This document shows positions 53,801 to 63,170 of a stretch of 64,000 bases of DNA, piece after piece. The DNA is taken from the NCBI GenBank assembly GCA_038049695.1, contig CP142452.1:92821501-92885500 (forward strand), given 5' to 3'. The notes under the pieces are model-generated. The model made no database searches. It had not been told where the DNA came from and was given only the letters and a program-made list of their open reading frames with translations. Positions within the stretch are counted from its first letter, which is position 1, and each line of letters opens with the position of its first letter. Position numbers and translations under genes: made by a program. This DNA comes from Cinnamomum chago (taxonomy: Eukaryota; Streptophyta; Magnoliopsida; Laurales; Lauraceae).

Positions 53801-56800
53801 CTTAATAAGAACAGACAGTGTTTCGGCGTCTGAATCTTTTACATCGTGGTCCTGGTTTGCAGAAACAGATCAATAATATGTTTTAATTGGGTCACCAGCT
53901 ATTTTTACATAAGTAATACACAAGATGTAGTAATGTGAGAGTCCATTTCAAGGACCATAATCGTTTTGAGAAATTAAATTAAATTCAACCATTGTCATGA
54001 ACCTAAAGCAATATTTTTTTTAGTTACTACCTACAGGCTACCGACTATTAGAAAAACATTCAAACACCAAGAAGAGGACAAGGCTTTCCATGAGAGTGGG
54101 GCATGTCGTTGTACAGTGTTCTCAAGTAAAAAGAAAATGCTGCAGAGGAACTCTCTTTCATTTCCATCAATTTTTCTAGGGTAACAAAAAAAAATTAAAA
54201 TTAAAGGAGAAAGGGGGTTATCCAATATGCAGCTTGGAAAGATCAACTGATTTTGTAAATGTGCTGACAGGAACGGTATGGTGGTCAATAGTGCAAACCT
54301 GGTAATGGGGGAAGTCATCGTCAACGGCAGCTTCAAACTGAGTTAGCAGCACATCAAGTCCATTGTTTCCATATGGCAATGGTAAATTTAGAACTGTAGA
54401 TAATGACAAAATCCCATGATCTTCCTTCTGGAAAATTGTTAATAAGTCTAGTCCAATACGCAGTCCTTTAATAAGAGAGCCAAATGCTTTCACCTGAAAT
54501 ATACCAACAAGTTGCACAATCAATCAATGGTGTATGTGTGATCTGAAGAGTTTTCCTATCATGCATCCAAATGAAGAAGTCTTTTTTTGATGTCTATAAA
54601 AAAAATAACTGGTAACATGACTTGGCCCCACAACCTCAAGGTTACAATAGTGAGCACCAAAGTCTTCAATTATCACACCTTAATCACTAATGCAGCCATG
54701 ATATTTCTGATGTGTCGATTGGAAATGATAATACATAAAGGTATGCTGCAGTCTCCATGTTTAGGGAACATGGGTATGAAAAACAAAGAAGATGCCATTG
54801 CAATTTGAAAATGAATATATTACAAAACATTTGCACACAGAATATGTACAAATGCACTGCAGAAAGTAAGAACTCATGCAGGTTCAAGGTTTTAGGTCAT
54901 ATGAACTCTTCGATAAATTTTAGCAATGAGCAAAATAGAACATACATGTTGTTTCAGTATCTTTTCTCCAACCACAGGCAACAAAAGTGCTGAGGACCCA
55001 ACACTAGCCTTAACCCGTCCCAGTAGTCTTTCAAGATCCGGAAGCCTGCGTAGATACTGTGCAATGACAAGTGTGATCTCTGGGTGCTTCACTAGTCCTT
55101 CTACCACATTAAGCCTATCGTTGATTTCTCCAATACTAATTAAAGGGTGACAGATCCAGTTTCTCAAAAGCCGTTTCCCAGATGATGTGATACAGTTATC
55201 GAGATGTTTGTATAGCGTGCCTGAAATTTAACGACATACAAAGAATAGTAACTATATAGGCCCACAAGAATGTGAATAGAATAACTAGGAGTTATGTGGA
55301 TATGCATATAAGAGCTGTTGTTGCTTGCCTGCTGGGGAACCATCAACATTATTGCTGAAGATCTCAAGGTTTAGAAGAGTCTGCCCATCCATCCTTAGGC
55401 GTCTTTTGTAAACTTCATAAGGTGATATATCACCATTATGTAAAGCATCATCCAGCTGGATTTTAAAACAGGAAAGGATTAATCACACGTGCAGAAATGA
55501 GACTTCTTTTTTATGAATATAAAGGAAAAAACCTACCTTCAACCTAGATAAGTGACTGATGAGTCCACCAAGCGCACATAAGGCAAGATCATTGTCCATC
55601 ACATCCTCAAGTGCAGAAGCCCAAAAACTAGAAAACCTTTGAAAATATCCATTGGACTCTATTAATTTTCTAACTTCGGAGGCATCAATAAATAATGTGC
55701 CTGGCGGTGCAGGACTCAATTGCATTGCAGAAGAACCTGCAGTATAGTCAAATGATTCATCTAGCTGCCTAGGTGATCTTATCTTTCATAATAACATAAA
55801 AGCAAAATTGATATGAAGCATCCCAAGAGTTACTCAATCCTCATGATACATGCACCAACTAGCAACTTCATTTGACTGGATGCGGCATTGGGGTAGCACT
55901 ACCTGAAAGTACCATATCTAAAGAAACTTTTCTTCCATTTCTCCCTTTTGATTGGTAATCTAAATTCAAATTGTTACAGTAAGAAATTGGTAAAAACTAT
56001 TCTTTAGGAAAATTCTATCTAGTTAACTAGATTGTGAGACACCAGCATCAGCCATCTATCTACATGACGCAGGTAAGAGCAAAACAGATTGGAAACCAAT
56101 GTAAAAGCACATCTAAGAGCTTGCATAAGTCTTGACCAACCTTGAGTGGAATATAAAAATTTTGATCATGTAGAACTTGGTACCGCACAAGTTCAATGCC
56201 ATCTTTTTTCCCTTTCCGCTTGGCTCAGCGCTTGATTGACCGTTGGACCCTTAGGCTGATGCAGCAAGGGAGAGGAAGAGTTATTGATTACTCTCCAAGC
56301 GGAAGGAGGAGGTTGATCAATTCCCACTTGAAGTCTTGAACACACAAGGGATATATGTCGATTCCTCATTGGAACAACATAGGAAACATATAATGGGAAG
56401 GGTGAAATTTCGGGGTTTATGTACTCATCCACAAAATTTTGTTTGAGCTGGCCGCCCGACAAACTGGTTCCAACAAATAGTGTGATAGAATTCGACAGAT
56501 GTCCTCAAAAAATGTTTAATTACCCAGCACCATGACATCTAGCTACTTTATCCACAGCCACTTGAAATTCAGAATAAAGACATAAGCAAATGCATGAAAA
56601 GAAACCATTCATCATACGGTACCAAGTACCAATAAAAAAAATGTCCATTTGTATTATCACCTGTTGAAGTGTACTTTTTGAGTGCCTTGTGAGCTTCATT
56701 CGAGAGACCTGCAACAGTGAAATTGCTTAGTTGCATACTGTAAATTTGTAAGATTAGCAGCACAAATGGAAGTTTCATGGTGAAAATGTTGACCTTGACT

Positions 56801-59800
56801 TTCATAAATGACTTCTTTCGGTGACACCTGTAAAACAAATTTAAATAAGAATTTAAACAGGTCCAAGAACTTGAAATCAGAAGATGGAAGTAGAGGACTT
56901 ACATGCATCAATAATGCTCCCAAAGCCGCACAAGAAGCATCATCACGTATATAACCGACCCAAAATTTTAAAGTAGCATAATCCAAAAAAGCAAATCCAT
57001 ACAGGGTTGAACCATTCTCCAAACTGCAGTTCTCCTAAACAAAGATTCAATGTGTCACAAGAAAAAGTCGTAACTAACAAGATTTCCATGTCATGTTAAT
57101 GGACTAACATACATTTTTATACAGAATGCACAACATGACGATGAAGAATGAAGGATTCATTAGTTTGATTGGTGAACATAGGTATAAAATAACAATGGAT
57201 AAAACAAGCACCCAAAAAAAAAAAAGGGCACAGAAGTGTCTGGAAATGGAATTTACTGACTTTTGTGGAATTATGGCACAAAGGGTTTTGTGTTTGGGTG
57301 AGGGGATTGGGTGTGTATGTTGAGAGGGTAGAAGGTGGTGGCTCAACTGTAGATGATGCGTGGCTCATATTCTCGCCGCAAAACTCATTCTCCAGATGTC
57401 CTAATTTGAAATGTTAATGGAAATCTTAAGCCCTATTTTGAAATGTCAGGGTTTTTTTGTCTTGATTTGAAATCTGGGCACAAGTAGAGCCCTGTTTTGA
57501 AATTTTCCCTTAATTTTATGTAGATTGTAGAAACCTTTTGGTTGAAAATCAAAACTCAGATATAATATATTGTTTGGATTAAATATTAAAAAAAAAAAAA
57601 AAAAAACATCTTTGAAGCACTTCTTAGTATATTTAGGTTTCTTCTACATGATTTCAATGTTGACATACTTCGACATGGACATAGGTGATGGTACCAAAAA
57701 CAGCTATCAGGCCACGCTATTCACGCTATCCTGAATTACCTGGCCCAGGATTAGTCTGGCCCAGGTGGTACCTTAGTTGTTTCCTTATTATGGAATTAGT
57801 AGTAGTACTTATTAAGGAATTGGAAATTGGAAAGTGTCTCACGTTTTGGGACTGGAGTTGTATAACAACTCTAATAGAGGAAACAAGAGAAAGATTAGAA
57901 TTAGGAAGTTTATACAACACATCCTTATATATATGCATAAGCAAACCAACGAACCCCTATTATGATGTTTTAAGTTGGAAAAATTCTGAGAAAGACTGTG
58001 GGCTACAATCTAGGAGAAGGAGAGGAAGATTGATGTCCTATTCACGTCCGCACATCGCAAAAGCAACAATCACGTATCAAAGGTGAGTGAATCTTCCTTA
58101 ATTATTCAATCCATGTTTTAGCTGATGAGATATATGATTGGGAAACTCAGATGTTGTGGAGTTGCTATTCGTGTAAATAGTTTAAGAATAATTGACATAC
58201 TCAGGTTCTGGATTGTGGTAGAAAAGGGTGGATTTCTTGGTGAAATTAGAAGAGTTTGGATTTTTTATGAGTAATCTTGCTTCAAATGATGATTAATGTA
58301 GAAAGGGAAGATGGGATGATGAATCTGTGCAATTATGCACCTACTGTTTTCCTATCACAAGAGGAGAATTTCCATCGGCAAGGGTTGCGGGACCCCATGA
58401 ACCACCCGATGTACCATCTGGTCCAGAGATCCAAGAGGGAAGCCATGGGCGACCCTTAGGGTGGACTCATGGAAAGTGGACCCCACTTGGGCCTTCATCC
58501 AATCACCATAATGCCAAGGAGGCGTCTGTCACAAAGTATGTGATTGCATATCGTTAGGCTCTACTGGGACCCATCTGGCCACATGATTGGGAATCCATTC
58601 CAGCCATCCTGTAGGGGACCCATGGTCGACCCTAGTGATGGTGGACTCATAGGAAGTGGGTCCCATCTGTTTTCCTATCCAACAGCCACAAAATTCTCAT
58701 GCGAAAGTTAACACTTGGAAGCCAATAATACCTGTTTTGATCTGTGGGCCCTAGGGAGTGGCCTGATGATGAATCAGATCCATTGGTAGGAGAGTCTACC
58801 CCTGGGCGACTCTAGGGAGCATGCCTGATCGTGCATTAGATCAGTGGGACCCACTGGATACTAAATTTGGAGTGTTGCAGGCGTGAATCAGGCCGCTTGG
58901 TCGATGATAGTAGTGGAACCCACTACCTAAGTTAATCCAAGATTAAGACCCCACGTCTTGAAGTAGGCTCAGAGACAATCTCAATGGTGGTGGTCCCATA
59001 TGGCCTGGTCTTCATCTGACCAGTTATCCAAGAACTTCAATTTTGTTAACCATAAGACTTATTTATGAATTTGTTGAGACTACGGGGCCCAGTAAATATG
59101 CCTGATGATTAATCAGAACCATGGGACTTAATGTAGGGCACTGGGTGACCATATAAATCAGGGTTGATCATGTATCATTCAAGTGGGGCCCACTGTTCCT
59201 TACATCCAGATGGTTCGGCCGTATTATCTGTGAGTCTGGGAAGAGTTTGAGAATTGAATAAGACCCTGTACTTCATGAGAAATTACCAAATCGCCATAAG
59301 ACTTAACAGAACCTGGATTATGTGTATTATGAGTAGTTATATGGATTATTTAGACCATGATTAATTATATGAATGGTGATTAATTCCTTAAATTACGATT
59401 AATTAATGTTATGTTTATAATATTGTGTGGGCCACGCTTATACCACTCAATACCAGTGATGATGAAGAGTGGGGCAGCAATTAGCGAAGTGCACATAGGT
59501 GGGGTCCACACTACTGTTGTATAAATTAATAGTAATAAATTCTGGTTGCTATGTGATCGTGAAATTGTGCACTTGGTCCCAGAAGTGGGATGTTGGACTT
59601 AGTGTCCGGGCCATTATAGCGGCTGGTCCTTAGTGGACGTGTCTAATGAGACAGGGTCATGGTGACCGGTATACATGTATACGATGGGCCTTTGAGACGT
59701 GGTAATGTGCATGGGCACGGATATGTATATGGATGTGGTAATGTGCATGGGCACGAATATGTATGTGGATGTGGTAATGTGCATGGGCACGAATATGTAT

Positions 59801-62800
59801 GTGGATGTGGTAACGTGCATGGGCACGAATATGTATGTGGATGTGGTAACGTGCATGGGCACGGATATATATATATATATATGGATATTCTTTTGATGGC
59901 ATTTAATATATTGATTCAAATATGTTGAACATGTGATATTATGTTTTATGATGCTTGTGTAATTAGGAAAATTTATTCACCAGTAATATTGATGTTGTGT
60001 TGCCCCCTTCAGGTAATCTTACTGCGGGTGGGACAGATCAGGATGGCGTTCAGCACGTAGATTTTGGCATGCGTGGCTGAAGGGAGAGAACGAGAAATAT
60101 TTAAATAATTTAGAAGGATTAGTTTTTGTTTAGTAATTTATTTAATGTTTACTACATTATTAATTTGAATCAGAACATACGGATTTGGATCAGTCAAAGA
60201 TTATTTTGAATCAAAACATATGGATTTGGATCAGTCAGAGATTATTGATATTGTTTGACTTTTATAAATTAATTAGAATTATAGTTTGATTTATATGCCA
60301 AATCTCTTATGCGAACTATTTGATAAATGAATGGTAAACATTGCCAAGTTATCACGATCCGGATATCCGACAGGGCCCCGGAATTTGGGTCGTGACACAT
60401 GACATCCCTCTTTTTAAGTGCATAGGTACCATAGAGACAGAATGTCAAATACAGCAACTTAAATTTATAGAAATATATTCAAGTCTTGAGAGAATATGTA
60501 TTTTAATACTATGGCACTGGATAGACTCGAATGGAGAAGCAGAATGCATGTAGCTGACCTCAACATAGTTAGGATAAGGCTCTGAGAATTCCATGATTAA
60601 GGGTTGATGCATCAAAGCTAAAGCAGCCATGGAGCTGACCAAAAACTGATGGTCCACATCATCCAATATTTGCACCATTGGAGAAGCTCTTTTGCCTTTT
60701 AGTGGAGAATATTATAATCCATGTGTCAAATGATGCCAATGGCATGAAATTGGTTCGGTTTTATTGGTCATCCGCCAAATCACCTTTTTGACACCCGAAG
60801 TTAAGAAATTCTAAGATAGTGCACAATATGGCTCATTTTCTGATAAAGGAATCTACAGTCATGAATTGATGATATTGTGATTATTGCTTTTAGTTGGTGA
60901 TAAGGGTCTTATGCTTCGATGGATGGTTTATACCTGTTTTACGGCAGGATGATGGTGGGTGTCTTAGAAATATGATTCTAAGAGAATTAGGGACATTTTT
61001 CCCTCATTATTTTATTATTGATAGCTTGAGGCGTGAATACAAAAAATTCATAGGAAATATTTGGATTTCCTTCTCCAGTTCCTAACTTCATACTCTAGAG
61101 ATTCAGTTTGACAGATTCTAAAACCCTAATTTTCTGTTTCGTTAAATTGGTGCCAAAGAGTTCCAGGTTGCATCAATTGTAACCAGGACTGAATTAAAAA
61201 TTGCCACAAAGTACAACTAAAAGCAAGATTAAATTCTCAGGTCCAGAAAGATAGGCCTACAAAGAGACAAACACAACATCCCTGCAATGACCATGAATGG
61301 TGCTCATGCACAATGGGTAAAACTGTACTCATATGGATGTGAAGTACGTGTCGACAGCTAAAAATATACTGCCGACAAATGGTAATCATCTCAACACAAT
61401 AACCATTTAACTTCACTATCCCAACTCACCCCCAGCTATGAGCACTTCATGTATGTGCCGTACCAAAAAGCAAATCCCCACAATGAGATAATTGTGATTG
61501 TCCATTTAATCCTGATCGTGGTGCTGCTTCTACATGCACTGTCACATCCATTGAAATCTAGATATAAACCAAAATATATTAAATGAAACCAAAACCTGTA
61601 AAAGACAATAAGTAAACTACCAAAATCTAAATGAGCGGCTTATCAGAGAAAGTGTTAACAAAGGTGAACCATGGACAAAGATATAGAACTCTAAAAAACA
61701 AGTAAATAAGCTAATAAAATAACGTATTTCAGAGAGGCTGAATCAAGATAGAAGTTCAAACCTCTTTCAAAGCAAGAAGATGGACAGCGTTAGGTCCCAT
61801 ATTTCCATCAACTGTAGTTGATGGAGTGTATACATTTACTAATTTCCTTTGAATCACCTGGAAACAAAAGGTTAGAACTTAAGAATGCCATGCTGACATA
61901 CATTTTAAAATCAGCTCAACAGCATAACGGATGATGATTAGAACTGTCATCAGGCAGCCACAGTAGAAGTCCATTGTAAACATAATGTGATATATATTGA
62001 TGATTGAGACAGTTATTTAAAACAGTGCTGGCCAATGAGAGCATCTATAACAATCTGATTGAATAATAAAGCACAAAGACATGCATAAGCATAACTGGGT
62101 CATTGCTTTGGTGCAATGGTAAAAGTCTCGAGTGCCATGCATGATAATGCAGGTTCGAGACCTGCGAGTTGCCACTTTGTGCAAAATTGCCAAAGATTAG
62201 GTCCGTCTCCCATTTGGACCCTCCCAGGACCCTACTTCCGTGGGACCACAATGAGTGATGACATGCATGAGCATGACCATCAAATGGACTTTGGAGCCAG
62301 GACTAAGAAAGATTCTCCTTCAATTTTCAGCACAAATTCCAAAGATAGCTTACGTGACAACATGATTAAAAATCAGGATAAAGAGCCGAGTCATGGTAAT
62401 TGGTAACAAGGACTGATTATTGATTAAAATAAAATAAATTTGAGCTGCTTCATATAAATTCCAGAGTTCCCAAAGCACATCTGATGTGGGAATAATTGAA
62501 AATTATGTGTCTCATATGGAAAGATATCAGATGAAAGATGTGCATAATAGGACTGAAAGTTCAGCTTTCCTAGCCTTACACCATACTTACTGCATTTGCT
62601 CCTCTAGCTTTGGCTTGATCAGATGTCTCGATCTGTTCAATTCGTCCAACTTTATACCTTCCAATATAAGATTGATAGGAAATAAATAGAATATAAAAAA
62701 AATGGGACACTCAACAGGTTCAATAACTGGAACTCAAAAGAAATTAATTATGATCAAGGAACCTTAACATGTTCCCAAACTTCACCAACCATATGGACCC

Positions 62801-63170
62801 AAAAGGCTCCGATGTTTAGAGAAATATGTTGATAATGAAGCACTGGAATTTCTTCGTTCAAAAAGCTGACTATTGGCAAAAGAATGCTGATTCAGGTACT
62901 TGAAAAATATAGTAGTTAGACCTCCACATAAAGAAAGGCTCTTTTTTCAAGTCATGAGTTGCTACTAGAGAAAGGTTACCATCAGGTGGACTCTCAAGAA
63001 GGCCTGGACTCCAAATTCACAGGACTTCTTCTAAGTTACAACTTACAACTAAGATCATCTATAGTACTGACATCAAAGAGAGAAGCCTGACTCATGCATA
63101 ACTCATGATCTTACCCTCGGGCAATTAGCTTCTGAATAGCATCATCAATTCCACACTCAGAGATCCCAAC
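50376..63170 (-). CDS. MSH7: DNA mismatch repair protein MSH7, C-terminal 784 residues, 14 exons, 5' end off the window
   Basis: MutS-family ATPase, plant-specific MSH6 relative that pairs with MSH2 (MutS gamma) to bind certain base mismatches in the nucleus. Exons: 63170-63115, 62657-62591, 61857-61762, 57034-56903, 56827-56794, 56708-56661, 55736-55537, 55455-55329, 55220-54946, 54493-54299, 53851-53435, 53316-53220, 52534-52407, 50858-50376. Together 2355 nt in one open frame ending in TAG. Visible-residue map: connector blocks ([19 protein letters not shown], residues 22-40), MSH core with [12 protein letters not shown], Walker [11 protein letters not shown] (527-536), Walker [15 protein letters not shown] with DE at 607-608, and ATHYH (H642). 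All ATPase residues are present. MSH7 rather than MSH6 is called from [22 protein letters not shown] and SNGYF-type spacing and a short C-terminus. The mismatch-binding N-terminal domain lies off the right edge. One intron is GC-AG. Confidence 0.9.
50859..52406. other. MSH7 intron before the last exon
   Basis: 1548 bp. Contains a possible MITE at 50958-51300 and a tRNA-like SINE trace near 51930-51990 (GGCTAAGAGAACTC and a weak B box). The rest is unassigned. Confidence 0.5.
50958..51300. mobile_element. Possible MITE
   Basis: Ends AGAGCATGTTTAGTAACA and, in reverse complement, AGGTCACGTTTGACAACC resemble the GTTTG-type terminal repeats of Tourist-like MITEs. The interior repeats GAGGATTT motifs in both directions. 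No clean duplication of the flank; tentative. Confidence 0.4.
52407..52534 (-). CDS. MSH7: MSH7 exon with Walker B
   Basis: 128 nt. Acceptor TTTGCATAG, donor gtgagt. Starts with GT completing Ser (A|GT) and codes [20 protein letters not shown] then [16 protein letters not shown]. Carries the catalytic Asp-Glu pair. Confidence 0.92.
52535..53219. other. MSH7 intron, nothing major recognised
   Basis: 685 bp. A short (TGA)n phrase with GACAAGGCTTTGATGATG at 52603-52628 matches the tail of the SINE-like element at 47661-47865. No coding content. Confidence 0.5.
53220..53316 (-). CDS. MSH7: MSH7 exon LGCYVPCEM
   Basis: 97 nt. Acceptor GGTTGTAG, donor gtgagt. Codes [20 protein letters not shown] and [12 protein letters not shown], the segment between Walker A and the signature region; the trailing A is the first base of the next Ser codon. 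Confidence 0.92.
53435..53851 (-). CDS. MSH7: MSH7 exon with Walker A
   Basis: 417 nt, 139 codons. Acceptor GCAAACCAG, donor gtttgt. Starts [20 protein letters not shown], then [17 protein letters not shown], and ends [20 protein letters not shown] and the next residues up to LLAQ. Confidence 0.92.
53852..54298. other. MSH7 intron, nothing recognised
   Basis: 447-bp AT-rich intron; the open frames in it have no domain. Confidence 0.5.
54299..54493 (-). CDS. MSH7: MSH7 exon (core domain)
   Basis: 195 nt, 65 codons, phase 0 at both ends. Acceptor ATATTTCAG, donor gtttgc. Codes [18 protein letters not shown] through DDDFPHYQ, part of the MutS lever/core. Confidence 0.9.
54494..54945. other. 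MSH7 intron, nothing recognised
   Basis: 452-bp intron. Short open frames on both strands are spurious; no repeat ends seen. Confidence 0.5.
54946..55220 (-). CDS. MSH7: MSH7 exon (core domain, [12 protein letters not shown])
   Basis: 275 nt. Acceptor AAATTTCAG, donor gtatgt. GC completes Gly with the G of the previous exon. Codes [20 protein letters not shown], then WICHPL, then [16 protein letters not shown]. Downstream partner of the GC-AG intron. Confidence 0.92.
55221..55328 (-). promoter_or_regulatory. MSH7: GC-AG intron of MSH7
   Basis: 108-bp intron. The donor reads CCAGCAG|gcaagc (gc at 55328-55327) and the acceptor is the normal TTTCAG at 55226-55221. No GT lies nearby that keeps the frame, and the join restores the conserved GTLYKHLDN block. 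The exon side (CAG) and the AAG after GC are the usual compensating consensus of GC donors. Confidence 0.8.
55329..55455 (-). CDS. MSH7: MSH7 exon
   Basis: 127 nt. Acceptor AAAATCCAG, GC donor. Codes [20 protein letters not shown] then [16 protein letters not shown], the conserved MutS core start. Confidence 0.9.
55537..55736 (-). CDS. MSH7: MSH7 exon
   Basis: 200 nt. Acceptor TATACTGCAG, donor gtaggt. GT completes Gly. Codes [33 protein letters not shown] and [13 protein letters not shown]; the SNGYF region is typical of MSH7. Confidence 0.9.
55737..56660. other. MSH7 intron with an unassigned repeat-like piece
   Basis: 924 bp. A minus-strand open stretch of 89 codons at 56462-56193 has no recognised domain; its base composition and position suggest a transposon leader or LTR piece, but no ends were found. 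Confidence 0.4.
56661..56708 (-). CDS. MSH7: MSH7 48-nt exon
   Basis: Acceptor ACTGTTGCAG, donor gtgata. Reads [17 protein letters not shown] with split Gly codons at both ends. Small, but required for frame and for the family's LSxEAxKAL block. Confidence 0.88.
56794..56827 (-). CDS. MSH7: MSH7 34-nt exon
   Basis: Acceptor TTTTACAG, donor gtcaac. Codes [11 protein letters not shown] plus the first base of Gly. The smallest exon here; 75- and 85-bp introns flank it. Confidence 0.88.
56903..57034 (-). CDS. MSH7: MSH7 exon (connector domain)
   Basis: 132 nt, 44 codons, phase 0. Acceptor TTTGTTTAG, donor gtaagt. Codes [20 protein letters not shown] and the next 24 residues to [14 protein letters not shown]. 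Confidence 0.9.
57722..60397 (+). mobile_element. Solo LTR relative of 8678-10949 in MSH7
   Basis: Same family as the LTR at 8678: shared segments at 57770-57920 (GTTTCCTTATTATGG, CACGTTTTGGG), 58030-58090, 59590-59700, 59990-60110 and the end GGCCCCGGAATTTGGGTCGTGACA (split: GGCCCCGGAATTTGG, GTCGTGACA) at 60397. The left end is diverged (CGCTATCCTGAATTA against AATATCCTGTATTA) and no target duplication was found, so the start is approximate. There is no internal region. It reads against the host gene. Confidence 0.72.
59701..59888 (+). repeat. 36-bp tandem repeat, about five copies
   Basis: Units start at 59701, 59737, 59773, 59809 and 59845, each GGTAA(T/C)GTGCATGGGCACG then (A/G)ATATGTATGTGGATGT, the last running into a (TA)n. 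The related LTR has one unit at the same place (10442-10480), so the array expanded after the copies separated. The unit length is divisible by three and lacks stops in several frames, which explains overlapping open frames there. Confidence 0.9.
60560..60720 (-). other. Unidentified coding-like stretch in an MSH7 intron
   Basis: Minus-strand open stretch reading ...[20 protein letters not shown] then [20 protein letters not shown] and PYPNYVE, followed by a GT donor-like site (GAG|gtcagc near 60560). Codon use and composition look protein-like, but I do not recognise the family. MSH7 exons join without it. It may be a captured gene fragment or part of an unrecognised element. Confidence 0.3.
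61762..61857 (-). CDS. MSH7: MSH7 exon
   Basis: 96 nt, 32 codons, phase 0. Acceptor TGTTTCCAG, donor gtttga. Codes [20 protein letters not shown] then [12 protein letters not shown], the conserved TPST block of MSH6/MSH7. Confidence 0.92.
62078..62277 (+). mobile_element. tRNA-derived SINE with 18-bp target duplication
   Basis: Body 62096-62259. A box TGGTGCAATGG (62109-62119) and full B box GGTTCGAGACC (62152-62162), followed by a tRNA-unrelated part with GGACCCTCCCAGGACCC (62216-62232), resembling the Au-type SINEs of plants. Flanks GACATGCATAAGCATAAC (62078-62095) and GACATGCATGAGCATGAC (62260-62277) match at 16 of 18. It lies in an MSH7 intron, antisense to the gene. Confidence 0.8.
62591..62657 (-). 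CDS. MSH7: MSH7 exon
   Basis: 67 nt. Acceptor TATTGGAAG, donor gtaagt. G completes Gly. Codes [20 protein letters not shown] then NA. Confidence 0.92.
63115..63170 (-). CDS. MSH7: MSH7 first exon in the window
   Basis: 56 nt. Acceptor ATTTGGCCAG, donor gtaaga. Codes [18 protein letters not shown] plus two bases of Gly. Upstream exons, including the mismatch-reading domain, are off the right edge. Confidence 0.9.

Larger units (their letters stand above)
57035..61761. other. Large MSH7 intron (4.7 kb)
   Basis: Enlarged mainly by a long LTR at 57722-60397. The left part (57035-57720) has a 19-A run near 57588. The right part (60398-61761) is unassigned and includes a coding-like minus-strand stretch at 60720-60560. 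Confidence 0.6.

Noticed and set aside
56193-56462. 89-codon minus-strand ORF as an extra MSH7 exon
   Set aside because: The flanking MSH7 exons join in phase without it and it matches no MutS block.
59614-59928. Regularly spaced 36-bp repeats that could suggest a CRISPR-like array, and long overlapping ORFs there
   Set aside because: The units abut with no variable spacers, and the frames are open only because the unit length is a multiple of three. It is a tandem expansion inside a plant LTR.
62101-62165. Possible tRNA gene
   Set aside because: Good A and B boxes, but no acceptor stem or anticodon arm fits, and the piece sits inside target duplications with a non-tRNA tail, so it is a SINE.
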